Positions 1 to 8,511 of a stretch of DNA of 64,000 nucleotides are shown one piece after another. Under the pieces are notes generated by a model. It had not been told where the DNA came from. It did not search any database and saw nothing but the letters and a program-made list of their open reading frames with translations. The stretch covers positions 1 through 64,000 of the forward strand of contig NZ_CAAAJC010000003.1 in NCBI RefSeq assembly GCF_900640175.1, in the 5' to 3' direction. Within the stretch, counting starts at the first letter, position 1, and every line of letters starts with the position of its first letter. The translations under genes and the position numbers were made by a program. The stretch is from Legionella sp. W10-070. Its GTDB lineage: Bacteria > Pseudomonadota > Gammaproteobacteria > Legionellales > Legionellaceae.

Positions 1-11
1 TTTTAATAAAT

Positions 12-175
12 GGGTTACCTTAATTGTGATGCAACGAAGCACTGATTTTGGCTCTATTTAAATTATTTCGGGTTACCTATTTCCGTGATGCAACGGGCCG
101 CATTAAATTCCGTTTGAATTGCTTTTGCTAATCCCGGCAACGATATTCTTTGAGTTACCAGGGCATCAGGGCAAG
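12..175. repeat. Imperfect direct repeats upstream of sodB
   Basis: Two units share GGGTTACCT followed, after 5-6 bases, by GTGATGCAACG (12-36 and 70-95). A weaker third unit (GAGTTACCAGGGCATCAGG) begins near 152. On the minus strand the stretch is open for about 38 codons, ending in CITEIGNPK and a stop near 55, but it has no start codon. I read it as a dispersed intergenic repeat rather than a gene. Confidence 0.4.
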
Positions 176-279
176 CCAACTAAATTAAATCGGACTGTCC
201 TGCTTTCCAAAAGCAGATTCCATTGAATATGTTTAGCATCCTGCTAAACTTAGCACTCAACTAATACAGGAGGATTCAA

Positions 280-858
280 ATGGCCTTTACATTACCACCC
301 TTACCTTATGCAATGGATGCTCTGGAACCCCATATTTCAAAAGAAACACTGGAATATCATTACGGTAAACACCATGCCGCTTACGTCACCAACCTCAACA
401 AGTTAGTTGCCAACACAGAATATGAAAATCTTGAGCTGGAAGACATTATTAAAAAATCGTCCGGCCCCCTTTTCAATAATGCTGCGCAAACCTGGAATCA
501 TACCTTTTACTGGCACTGCCTCAGTCCCAATGGCGGCGGCGAGCCTGTGGGCAACATTGGCGATGCAATTGTAAAGACGTTTGGTTCTTTCGAGAAATTT
601 AAAGAGGAATTTACCCAGGTTTCTATAGCTACCTTTGGCTCAGGCTGGGCATGGTTAGTGCAAAATCAGGATGGTTCAATCAAAATTACCAGTACCAGTA
701 ATGCAGGCACGCCAATGACTGAAGGGCTACAGGCGCTTTTGACTTGTGATGTGTGGGAGCATGCCTATTACATTGACTACCGCAATGCACGTCCTGAATA
801 CGTTAAGGCATTCTGGTCATTAGTAAACTGGGACTTTGTCAACAGTAATATGCGTTAA
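280..858 (+). CDS. sodB: Superoxide dismutase [Fe]
   Basis: Cytoplasmic superoxide dismutase that converts superoxide to oxygen and hydrogen peroxide. The 192-aa length is that of the bacterial Fe-SOD family. Metal ligands are visible as His in GKHHAAYV, His in NHTFYWH, and Asp and His in [11 protein letters not shown]. The Gln in [11 protein letters not shown] is the position that usually separates Fe-SOD from Mn-SOD. An AGGAGG Shine-Dalgarno lies 7 bases before the ATG. Two small hairpins in the leader (about 200-216 and 232-248) could be regulatory, but nothing shows this. argD follows after 49 bases in the same direction. Confidence 0.97.
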   Translation: MAFTLPPLPYAMDALEPHISKETLEYHYGKHHAAYVTNLNKLVANTEYENLELEDIIKKSSGPLFNNAAQTWNHTFYWHCLSPNGGGEPVGNIGDAIVKTFGSFEKFKEEFTQVSIATFGSGWAWLVQNQDGSIKITSTSNAGTPMTEGLQALLTCDVWEHAYYIDYRNARPEYVKAFWSLVNWDFVNSNMR

Positions 859-907
859 TTTACTACGGCGCTTGATGTCTTAATCGTTAATAACAAGGAG
901 TTTTTTC

Positions 908-2080
908 ATGGCGCTAATCACCAGTTATAACCCCTTACCTGTTGCCTTTACTCATGGCGAGGGGATCTGGCTATATGATGAACAAGGTAAACCTTACCTG
1001 GATGGATTAAGCGGTATTGCGGTTTGTGGATTAGGTCATGCTCATCCGGATGTGACACGCACCATTCAACAACAGGCAGCAAAACTATTACATACCTCCA
1101 ATGGTTATCACATCAAGGAACAGGAACAGCTGGCTGAACGATTAATTAATCTCTCCGGTATGGAACAGGCTTTTTTTGCCAACTCAGGCGCCGAAGCCAA
1201 TGAAGCAGCTATTAAGCTGACACGTCTTTTTGGCCATAAGAAAGGCATTGAAACCCCTTCCGTTATTGTAATGGAGCGCGCCTTTCACGGACGTACCATG
1301 GCCACTTTAACCGCCTCCGGCAGCCGTAAGGTGCAAGCCGGATTTGAGCCTTTTGTGCCTGGCTTCATCCGTGCCCCTTTTAATGATATTGATGCCATCC
1401 ATACCATTGCCGCAAATCGTGATGACGTTGTAGCAGTGATGCTCGAACCCATTCAGGGGGAAGGGGGAATCCATGTCGCTGAAGCGTCTTATTTGCGTGC
1501 CGTAGCCGAATTGTGTGAACAGCATGACTGGTTGTTGATCCTTGACGAAATCCAAACCGGCAATGGCCGCACAGGCAAATTTTTCTCCTTTATGCATAAC
1601 GAGATCAAACCAGATATCGTCACTACGGCCAAGGGGCTGGGAAATGGTATCCCTATCAGCGTCTGCCTGATGGGTAAAAAAGCCTGCAACCTTTTCAAAC
1701 CCGGTAACCATGGATCGACCTTTGGTGGCAATCCTCTTGCCTGTGCAACCGCCTTAACGGTTCTCGATGTTATTGAGCGCGATAAGCTCTGCGAGTTAGT
1801 TACTCACAATAGTAATCTACTAAAAGAGCAATTGCTGCAGGAGCTGGGTAATCATCCCCATGTTCGAGCCTTCCGCGGCAAAGGTTATATGCTGGGAATC
1901 GAACTGGACAGGCCCGCCAGTGATGCCCGAATGATTGGACTTGAAAATGGGGTATTATTCAATGTCACTGCAGAAACCGTCATCCGGCTGCTGCCTCCGC
2001 TTATCATCAGTAAGGAAGAAGTGGCAGAGTTAGCGTTGAGGGTTTCGAGGACGATTAAGCAATTTCTTGAAAAAACCTAA
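908..2080 (+). CDS. argD: Acetylornithine aminotransferase
   Basis: PLP-dependent class III aminotransferase of arginine biosynthesis, transferring an amino group from glutamate to N-acetylglutamate semialdehyde (it may also act on succinyldiaminopimelate precursors). The 390 aa match the family. Visible motifs are NSGAEANEAAIKL, LILDEIQTGNGRTG and the PLP-lysine segment TTAKGLGNGIPIS, followed by GSTFGGNPLACA. An AAGGAG Shine-Dalgarno precedes the ATG. The gene may be co-transcribed with sodB. A terminator-like stem begins 24 bases after the stop, but a palindromic element interrupts it. ArgD and AstC/succinylornithine transaminase are hard to tell apart by sequence; no ast genes are nearby. 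Confidence 0.93.
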   Translation: MALITSYNPLPVAFTHGEGIWLYDEQGKPYLDGLSGIAVCGLGHAHPDVTRTIQQQAAKLLHTSNGYHIKEQEQLAERLINLSGMEQAFFANSGAEANEAAIKLTRLFGHKKGIETPSVIVMERAFHGRTMATLTASGSRKVQAGFEPFVPGFIRAPFNDIDAIHTIAANRDDVVAVMLEPIQGEGGIHVAEASYLRAVAELCEQHDWLLILDEIQTGNGRTGKFFSFMHNEIKPDIVTTAKGLGNGIPISVCLMGKKACNLFKPGNHGSTFGGNPLACATALTVLDVIERDKLCELVTHNSNLLKEQLLQELGNHPHVRAFRGKGYMLGIELDRPASDARMIGLENGVLFNVTAETVIRLLPPLIISKEEVAELALRVSRTIKQFLEKT

Positions 2081-2104
2081 CCCAAGCCAATAGGAAACAT
2101 TGCT

Positions 2105-2311
2105 CGGGAACACCCCGTGCTAGTACCGTTTCCATTTGTTGACAGATTGTTTGTCATTCCCGCAAAGGCGGGAATCCATTTTTAAGGCGCTCCGTGCTAT
2201 ATCCTGCATGGATCCCCGCCTTCGCGGGGATGACAAGAAACAGAACAATTTGCACAAGACAACCTGTCAACACTAAATGGAAACGGTGCTAGTTTGCACG
2301 GGGGGTTCCCG
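2105..2311. repeat. Nested palindromic element inside the argD terminator stem
   Basis: The outer arms CGGGAACACCCCGTGC (2105-2120) and GCACGGGGGGTTCCCG (2296-2311) pair like a terminator stem. Between them lies a second inverted repeat, ACCGTTTCCATTT with GACAG (about 2125-2145), answered by CTGTC then AAATGGAAACGGT (about 2264-2287). Inside that is a third, GTCATTCCCGC..GGGAATCC against GGATCCCCGCC..GGGGATGAC (2153-2177 and 2209-2234). The centre resembles the CCCGCCTTCGCGGG REP/MITE-type repeats found in many bacteria. No transposase is encoded. Confidence 0.7.
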
Positions 2312-2365
2312 TCTGCAACAATGCAGAGCCCCCTTTGATTAGCTTGCCATCGATACTTAATGGCA

Positions 2366-5300
2366 TCATAGCTTATCTGTTGGAGGGGGCGTGCCCTCTA
2401 GCTTTTTATCGCTGTTATCTGCAGGCGTGTCAGCTGCGGGGAAGAATCTTAAACCAGCCTGATGTTTAACTATTTTCAGTTCATCAGCAATATCTTTCAA
2501 TGCATTGACAATGTCTTGCCGAAAACATGGATCTGTTTCCATTGGGGATTTATAAAATGGTTTTAACTCTAAAGCATGTTTTGCAGCGATCGTCTGAGTG
2601 AGCTGGTCAATCTCAATATTAGGGGCTGATTTTACGGCTTCTTTAAGTATGGAATCCTTCTCTATCATGGCGGGTATCGAATTACCAACCAATATTTTGG
2701 GATCAAATTGATGAAATTGACTCTGAGAAAGGGAGGCGAGGTAATATTTCTGCCTGGTAAGCTCTTTTTTACATAACGGCTCGTCCTCCCTATCTGTGTC
2801 CGCTATCTGACTCCCGGGGATGAAGGGCCCGCCCAGTTTGTCGACAATATCCAGGTCGCAAAGAGGATAACTTTGCAAATCGTTGAGGTTCCAACCATAA
2901 CGTAATTGGTTCATATAAAAAGCACTAATACCCGGATTGTCCTGACAGTACTGCCAGGTAAATTTAAGTAAGCCATTTAATAAGGCAAGCCTTAAGGTAT
3001 CATTGGTGGCATATTTAGCATTCACTTCAAAAAAATTAGCAATTAAAACATTTTTTTCATCCCCGGTTTCTACCAGAAATAACCAAATCAGTGCCGCTGG
3101 CTGGCCGGTGATTTTATCTATGGCCACATGAAATAATAAGGCATCATCCATACGCCGCTGTACCATGGCCGGGAACTGGTTGTTTGTGGTAGCCAGGCAA
3201 CAGCCTACCTCATCCCCTAAAAAGAAAGTCGACGGCTTCTCTTTAGGCCATTGTACAATGCTAAAATGGAATAAGGTCACTTTATTTACCGCACTGTTTT
3301 TACCTTGATTGTTCGTTATCAGCTTATTTTGCTCCTTAACATGCTGGGCAAACTCTTTAAATCCAGCAGAAGTATCAGCATTACTCTGCTCCAGTGCATC
3401 GATATTACGGATTATCTTCTGTACTAAAACCCGGGAATTTCCTCCTGAAAGTGCATTGGCAATTTGCATCCCTTCATCAGGAGCTTGCGTTTTTTTAACG
3501 ATATTTTCAAGTTCATTAAGTAATGTTTTTATAGCGGTTATTCTGTTCTGGTTTTTTTCTGTATTAGGCTTTGACGAACTTATTATTTCTTTCTTCAAAG
3601 AAGTCAGGTAAGACCAAAGAATAATCAATAGGTTTCCCTGATTTAAATTTGCCTTGTCATCCGGCAATACACAAAAATCAAATGTTTTTTTATAACTTAA
3701 AGCTGTTTCAGGGGAGATGCCTTGCTTTGTAAGTTTTTTTCTTATGCTTTGATTATGTGTTGCCAGGCTGCGACCCAATTTATTTTCCTGCCCGATATCG
3801 TGGAGAAAATCATCAACACTGCCGCCTAATAAATCAAGGGTTAATAATTCTAAATACACCTGCTGGTATTTATCATCAGACATCCGTTTACTTGCCGCAG
3901 CCAATTGAACAAAGCGGATTGGTTCTATCCGTTCAAACAACCTGCCTATCTCCTGCTCACTTAATTGCCTGCTTCTGCCTGGTATGACTGACCTGAATAA
4001 ACTCTCGACAAGGGTAAGTAAAAGGAGGTCGACGGGCATCTCTTTAGCCAATCTGAAATTACCGTCCTCCCTATACAAAATTTCTTTTGGGCTTTGATAA
4101 GACAGCAATGCGCTAAATGCAACCAGGCAGTTTTTAAACTCTTCAACCTGCTTAGGATTTTGTTTGAGGGAAATCCCGGATTGTTTATAATAATCGGTTA
4201 AAAACTGTTGCAATTCATCAGGCAAGATGGGAAGGCAATCCAGCATCCTTTCAAGATTCAGGACGCTTCCTGCCAGGTGGTTACGCATATAGCGAATGCC
4301 ATCCGCCCCCATGATTTTTATCAGTTGTATAATGACGGCATGGTACTTGAAAAAGAAAAGGCTTATGTTTCTTTGCTGGTACCTTGGAGCAGACTGGTTA
4401 ACCCTTAGGAAAATTGCAATCAATTGCTCAAACTCTTTATGGACCGCTACGTCTTGCTCAAAAATCGCCCCTTGTATAAGCTGCACTGACAGCGGTAGTT
4501 GGGAATCGGTATTTAATAACGTCTCAGGAAGAATAGTGGTGCTTCCCAGTATCTCAAAAACCTGATGCAGGTATGCCCTATTTGAAATTAATTTTCTCAG
4601 GACGGCGTTATATACCCATGAATCAATCTGGATTTGCTTTGACCCATAAAAAGACATGACCAGCTCATAATAGCGATGCGGTTCATGGTGTTCCTCTGCG
4701 TCGGGATCTTCCAGATGGAAATTGCTGTCTTCTAATAATTGATTAAGCTTGCTGGCTGATAATTGCTTGGCCATGAAGGGAAGAATTATGCGCACCCCTA
4801 AAAGCAAAATATTTTTTCCTGTTGAGGTCCTGGGAAAATTTTCATAAGAAGCCTTGTAAGCCATCAGGAAATTTTTAATCGCTTCCTCGGTCTTTTTTGT
4901 ATCGCTTGTGCAGATTCCCTGAAGAAGTAATGTTAACCCTTTTTTATAAAATAATTGCTGGCCGTAGCTATCAATCAATTTTTTTATTAACTCAATTTGA
5001 TTTCTTTCAGAACTGGTGTTGCCCGAGTGCAATAGCTCCTCAAATGTCTCTAGCAATTGCGCTCTATTCTCCCTGGCGGCATTTAACTCGTTCGCCCTTT
5101 GATCATAAGCCTGGAATTCTTTAAAAATTTGTACCATTTCCGCTTTGTCTATGCGTCCGGATTCCAGAAGTCCAATATGACTATCTAAATCATCTTCAGT
5201 AAATAGTTCCTCACCATGACTATTCATTAATGTTAAAGCCAGGGTAATTTGTTGCGCTGTAACAGGATTGGATTCCAGTGAGTCAAGCGCTGCTTTCAGT

Positions 5301-5887
5301 GCTTGCCGATCCTGCTCATCAAGAGCTATCAGCTCAAATTCGGTTGGCTCCTCTGTTTCATCCGAGTCCTCTATCTTATCCAGATAATCCTGTGCGTCAA
5401 CGCTGGTTATATCACGTTTTGGATTAATATTAATGCTGGTATAAAAGGAGGAACTCAGTTCCTCGGCATCAGGAGTGGCAGAAATGAATTGCAGCAGTTT
5501 ATTTTTTTTCTTAAGATAAATTGCAGTCGCGCTTGTTTCTGGTATTTTTATTTTTTCTAATATCGAATCGTCTATAGTATCGAGCGTCTTTAGCGCTTTT
5601 TCCAAGTAAATATCTTTTGAAGTTCTCTTGTGCAAAATAGTAGCAAAATCAATAAGATGACCCGCTAACTCAACCAAAATGGGGTTATCCCCAGAGAGTT
5701 TGTCAATAACCTCAATCAAAAGTTCAAACTCTGGTTCAGGAATGGTTTTTTCATGTTGTTTATAAAATGGGAGGCAGCCACTGATGTATAAAATAGCATA
5801 GTTTCTGTACGCTTCCTGTTCATCAAAGTGATAGTAATGCAATTGGATAATCCTGCCGGCAGCCAACAGGAATTGAGATAAGTTCAT
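2366..5887 (-). CDS. Large effector-like protein of unknown function (1173 aa)
   Basis: I do not recognise a family for this 1173-aa protein. It has no signal peptide and no clear membrane segment. The first ~850 residues are mostly helical and charged, with acidic stretches near residue 170 (EDSDETEEPTEFE). Residues ~886-1010 form a more compact segment with LGDEVGCCLATTN, a predicted strand-rich core (FHVAIDKITGQPAALIWLF) and NFFEVNAKYA, which could be a GNAT-like or other alpha/beta fold. The C-terminus is short, polar and proline-rich (LEGTPPPTDKL). AAGGAAAG precedes the ATG. It stands alone between a repeat element and a scrap of mobile DNA. Size and context suggest a Dot/Icm effector, but that is inference. 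Confidence 0.75.
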   Translation of the reverse strand: MNLSQFLLAAGRIIQLHYYHFDEQEAYRNYAILYISGCLPFYKQHEKTIPEPEFELLIEVIDKLSGDNPILVELAGHLIDFATILHKRTSKDIYLEKALKTLDTIDDSILEKIKIPETSATAIYLKKKNKLLQFISATPDAEELSSSFYTSININPKRDITSVDAQDYLDKIEDSDETEEPTEFELIALDEQDRQALKAALDSLESNPVTAQQITLALTLMNSHGEELFTEDDLDSHIGLLESGRIDKAEMVQIFKEFQAYDQRANELNAARENRAQLLETFEELLHSGNTSSERNQIELIKKLIDSYGQQLFYKKGLTLLLQGICTSDTKKTEEAIKNFLMAYKASYENFPRTSTGKNILLLGVRIILPFMAKQLSASKLNQLLEDSNFHLEDPDAEEHHEPHRYYELVMSFYGSKQIQIDSWVYNAVLRKLISNRAYLHQVFEILGSTTILPETLLNTDSQLPLSVQLIQGAIFEQDVAVHKEFEQLIAIFLRVNQSAPRYQQRNISLFFFKYHAVIIQLIKIMGADGIRYMRNHLAGSVLNLERMLDCLPILPDELQQFLTDYYKQSGISLKQNPKQVEEFKNCLVAFSALLSYQSPKEILYREDGNFRLAKEMPVDLLLLTLVESLFRSVIPGRSRQLSEQEIGRLFERIEPIRFVQLAAASKRMSDDKYQQVYLELLTLDLLGGSVDDFLHDIGQENKLGRSLATHNQSIRKKLTKQGISPETALSYKKTFDFCVLPDDKANLNQGNLLIILWSYLTSLKKEIISSSKPNTEKNQNRITAIKTLLNELENIVKKTQAPDEGMQIANALSGGNSRVLVQKIIRNIDALEQSNADTSAGFKEFAQHVKEQNKLITNNQGKNSAVNKVTLFHFSIVQWPKEKPSTFFLGDEVGCCLATTNNQFPAMVQRRMDDALLFHVAIDKITGQPAALIWLFLVETGDEKNVLIANFFEVNAKYATNDTLRLALLNGLLKFTWQYCQDNPGISAFYMNQLRYGWNLNDLQSYPLCDLDIVDKLGGPFIPGSQIADTDREDEPLCKKELTRQKYYLASLSQSQFHQFDPKILVGNSIPAMIEKDSILKEAVKSAPNIEIDQLTQTIAAKHALELKPFYKSPMETDPCFRQDIVNALKDIADELKIVKHQAGLRFFPAADTPADNSDKKLEGTPPPTDKL

Positions 5888-5959
5888 TTGCTTTCCTTTA
5901 ATTAATGATTAATTTTAAGTCATGGTGAACAAAAAAAGCAAATAGAATCCCTGCCGTAG

Positions 5960-6177
5960 GTGCGGTTTTTCCTTGACTAAAGAAGGCGGCTTGCCAGTTG
6001 GATTAACAGCTGATCCGGAAGCACATGCTGCTTGGTTTCGTGACAAGTGAAAGAAGCTCTGGCTGAATTTCATTGGCATCAGTTCAAAAAGCATTGGGGC
6101 ATGACCGATTAGAAACGACTGCTATTTATTTAAATTTTACCGATGCCCATGTGATAGAATTTAGTAATAAATGGTAG
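5960..6177 (+). pseudogene. Antitoxin-like and tyrosine-recombinase C-terminal remnants
   Basis: Two broken pieces lie end to end. From about 5985, one frame reads EGGLPVGLTADPEAHAAWFR then DK and a stop. Restoring one base would extend it with VKEALAEFH, a layout seen in RelB/stability-determinant antitoxins. From 6073 to 6177 another frame reads KALGHDRLETTAIYLNFTD and ends at a TAG, matching the conserved C-terminal LGH..TT..Y block of tyrosine recombinases, with Tyr in TAIY as the likely nucleophile. The rest of the integrase is absent. This stretch (5888-6203) holds nothing else I can name. Confidence 0.6.
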
Positions 6178-6203
6178 TAAGCAAATTTTAGTGGAGGAGA
6201 GTA

Positions 6204-6638
6204 ATGGAAAATATGGCGGCAAATGATATTTTTATTGATGAAACAGATAACTCAGTAATTAATTCTGTCATAAAAAAGGGGATAATTGACTATAACGCCC
6301 CATTTTTTGGGGCTAACCCTTCGCAGCCTTTCACCATTTATATAAAGAACCTTAAGTCAGAGGTTATTGCAGGTCTAACAGGTTTTTACAAAGGGAAATA
6401 TGTACGTGTTGATTTATTTTGGGTTCATAATGAATTTCGTCATCAAGGGTTAGGTAAAAAGTTGATTGTGAAACTGGAAGAATTGAGTAAAACAAAGGGA
6501 TGCTGCTATATTCAATTGGATACCTTTGACTTCCAAGCGCGTCCTTTTTATGAAAAATTAGGGTTTGGATGTATCGGCACCATATCTAGATGGGTTGAAG
6601 ATAGAGATTGTCACTTTATGAGAAAAACCATACCTTAA
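6204..6638 (+). CDS. GNAT family N-acetyltransferase
   Basis: A 144-aa protein with the GNAT fold. The acetyl-CoA binding motif A is RHQGLGKKL (an R/QxxGxG/A variant), preceded by the strand VRVDLFWVHNEFR and followed by YIQLDTFDFQARPFYEKLGF, the usual C-terminal arm. The substrate cannot be told. GTGGAGGAG gives a good ribosome binding site six bases before the ATG. The gene sits between two integrase fragments, so it is probably a passenger of a decayed mobile element. Confidence 0.88.
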   Translation: MENMAANDIFIDETDNSVINSVIKKGIIDYNAPFFGANPSQPFTIYIKNLKSEVIAGLTGFYKGKYVRVDLFWVHNEFRHQGLGKKLIVKLEELSKTKGCCYIQLDTFDFQARPFYEKLGFGCIGTISRWVEDRDCHFMRKTIP

Positions 6639-6675
6639 TTGATATATACCCTGACCAGTGAGTTCATCTATATTA

Positions 6676-6897
6676 ATAATGGCAAAATAATGTGGCTGAT
6701 ATCGACAATTTAATTTTGTTAGAAGCGGAATGGCGAAAAGAGATCAGGTTTTGGTGAACTAATTCATCCTTTTTCCTTCGCGATAGTCCTTTAATATAGC
6801 TCTCCAACTGCAATGCCCTGCTCTTTCCTTCTTTGATTTCCCATAATTGGACAATTTTAATGGGCTTAAAGCTACGGTTATATTTACTAATTTTTTA
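6676..6897 (-). pseudogene. GIY-YIG endonuclease C-terminal remnant
   Basis: The minus strand reads SFKPIKIVQLWEIKEGKSRA then LQLESYIKGLSRRKKDE, which fits the C-terminal half of small GIY-YIG (UPF0213/YhbQ-like) proteins. The frame is closed upstream by a stop next to the first residues and there is no GIY-YIG core, so only a fragment remains. It continues to a TAA near 6676. The rest of 6639-7055 holds only the hairpins listed separately. Confidence 0.5.
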
Positions 6898-6947
6898 GAT
6901 TTTTGCGTCAGGGCGCAAGTTCCGGAGAGTTAGGAGGCAAGTTAGAT

Positions 6948-6984
6948 GAAAGCTCTATTGCTCCGCAGGAGCAATAGAGCTTTC
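6948..6984 (-). terminator. Strong hairpin downstream of the cold-shock gene
   Basis: A perfect 17-bp stem, GAAAGCTCTATTGCTCC and its complement, with a 3-base loop (6948-6964 and 6968-6984). It lies about 70 bases past the stop of the cold-shock gene on the minus strand and lacks a clean T run, so it may terminate or stabilise the transcript. A second hairpin (7004-7013 with 7023-7032, GCCACTACAT) lies between it and the gene. Confidence 0.55.
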
Positions 6985-7055
6985 AAAGAATTGTAGTGTT
7001 TAAGCCACTACATGTATGGAAAATGTAGTGGCAACAATGTTATTAAAGTGCTTGA

Positions 7056-7265
7056 TTACAACGCCATTATACTCTGTGCTTCAAGGCCTTTCGACCCTTG
7101 TGCTACAACGAACTGCACTTTTTGACCTTCTGACAAGGTTTTAAAGCCAGAGCCTATAATTTCTTTAAAATGAGCAAATACATCTGGACCAGACTCTTGC
7201 TCGATGAAACCAAAACCTTTGGCTTCATTAAACCATTTGACAATCCCATTTACTGTTTTAGACAT
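7056..7265 (-). CDS. Cold-shock domain protein (CspA family)
   Basis: A 69-aa single-domain nucleic-acid chaperone. RNP1 is KGFGFIEQ and RNP2 is VFAHF. The N-terminus [14 protein letters not shown] and the aromatic spacing are typical of CspA/CspE. The ATG follows a TAAAGGTATATTC leader. An AT-rich region of about 300 bases lies upstream, consistent with the long structured leaders of csp genes. Two hairpins follow the stop. Whether it is cold-induced or constitutive cannot be judged. Confidence 0.95.
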   Translation of the reverse strand: MSKTVNGIVKWFNEAKGFGFIEQESGPDVFAHFKEIIGSGFKTLSEGQKVQFVVAQGSKGLEAQSIMAL

Positions 7266-7582
7266 TTGAATATACCTTTAGTTTATTAATACCTGTAATA
7301 GGTGAATTTAGCCGGAAATCGGTCAGGAATTAAAAAACTACAGTACGAGGGATTAAATTAATAAAACGACGATTTGGAGAGTATAAAAATAGACATTTTC
7401 TAGCTACGACAATATTACTGCATTTCAGTTATATAAGTCCATCCTTATTTTTACTAGATTTTAATAGGTTACAAATGAATTTAACATTTTCATTCTGGCT
7501 CATAACGAAGCCTGGTTAAAGTGGTGGGATCCATACTATTAGTTTGGGCTGGATATGCGGGAAGCCCTACTGATAGAAATTT
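7266..7582. other. Intergenic region, probable csp leader and promoter
   Basis: About 317 bases without a convincing reading frame. The part nearest 7266 is likely the 5' untranslated region of the cold-shock gene. I see no repeat, tRNA or clear terminator in the rest, which ends at the toxin stop codon. Confidence 0.4.
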
Positions 7583-7888
7583 TTATAATCGATTTCCAAG
7601 ATGATTTTCTGGCACCATACTCTGATGAAGAATAGCAATAATTATTATTGAGTCTGACATAGTCAGATAATAGATCGCATAACTCCCATATAAAAACCGA
7701 TAAATATCTTTTCCTAAATCGTCAGAACAGCTTCTTCCCATCAATGGCATTTCTGAAAGCAACTGTACGGCTTTTTTTAACTCTTCCAGATAACTCATTG
7801 ACTGTTTCGATCCCCAATGTTCTAAGGTAAAGCGTCGAATTTGAATAAGATCTTGTTGTGCTTGAGTTGTAAATTGATACCGGCTCAT
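7583..7888 (-). CDS. Type II toxin, RelE/ParE family
   Basis: A 101-aa toxin-like protein. The start MSRYQFTTQAQQDLIQIRRF and the segment PLMGRSCSDDLGKDIYRFLYGSYAIYY follow the ParE/RelE superfamily pattern (conserved PxxGR, then a basic/aromatic strand). ParE members poison gyrase and RelE members cut mRNA at the ribosome; the sequence does not settle which applies. The gene starts two bases after the antitoxin stop, the usual antitoxin-first operon. Confidence 0.9.
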   Translation of the reverse strand: MSRYQFTTQAQQDLIQIRRFTLEHWGSKQSMSYLEELKKAVQLLSEMPLMGRSCSDDLGKDIYRFLYGSYAIYYLTMSDSIIIIAILHQSMVPENHLGNRL

Positions 7889-7890
7889 TA

Positions 7891-8151
7891 TTAGTCAAAT
7901 TTTCCATTTAATAAATCATTGAAAAACACATCCCCTTCAATAATTCGACCAGCGGCAACATCTTCTTTTGCCTGATCCACACGAGTTTTCAAATATTGCA
8001 TTTTGAGAGACTCTAAATTTAGGTAGTCGTCAACAGACAACACAACAGCAACCGCTTTGCCATTTCGATTAATTTGCACGGGTTCACGTTGTACCTTAAG
8101 AAGCAAGTCGCCAAAATGGGTTTTTGCTTCATTGGCTGATAATGATTCCAT
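7891..8151 (-). CDS. Antitoxin, Phd/YefM family
   Basis: An 86-aa antitoxin. The N-terminal DNA-binding part MESLSANEAKTHFGDLLLK and the following VQINRNGKAVAVVLSVDDY are characteristic of Phd/YefM. I chose the ATG at 8151 rather than an upstream start because the Phd domain begins exactly there. The C-terminal half would neutralise the toxin encoded just downstream. The pair should autoregulate from a promoter above 8151. Confidence 0.9.
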   Translation of the reverse strand: MESLSANEAKTHFGDLLLKVQREPVQINRNGKAVAVVLSVDDYLNLESLKMQYLKTRVDQAKEDVAAGRIIEGDVFFNDLLNGKFD

Positions 8152-8220
8152 AAAAACCTCAATTATTTCGTTCGATATAATCATTATAGACGAATTAATT
8201 GATAACTCCATTAGATCAAA

Positions 8221-8457
8221 TCATTTTCTTTCGAATAATTCTTCTATAGTTTCCTGCATTTCATCCTGGCTTGGCATACCGAAAAATCTCCTTAATAGAA
8301 CACTGCCGCTCAGCTCTTGTGCAAAATGAACCCCATGCTTATCCGTCACTTTCTTCAAGAAAGTATGTCCTAGTTTATGAGGCGCAAACTCAAATTGCTC
8401 ATTCCCTGATGCAAGTGCCGATACTTGCTTCACCAAAAACCAAGAGCCTATTGGCAT
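8221..8457 (-). pseudogene. Site-specific integrase C-terminal fragment
   Basis: The frame reads LVKQVSALASGN, then PHKLGHTFLKKVTDKHGVHF, AQELSG and PSQDEMQETIEELFE. It matches the C-terminal end of tyrosine integrases whose normal motif is HKLRHT; here the catalytic Arg is Gly. No nucleophilic Tyr is visible and the N-terminal two thirds are missing, so it cannot be active. With the recombinase scrap at 6073 it brackets the GNAT, csp and toxin-antitoxin genes. Confidence 0.7.
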
Positions 8458-8511
8458 ATCAGGTTATTTACGCATGAACCCAGGGCACGGCGTGATCGAG
8501 ACAGGACATCT

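Noticed and set aside
1307-1731. Minus-strand open frames inside argD
   Set aside because: They are antisense to a well-supported enzyme and show no family motif or ribosome binding site.
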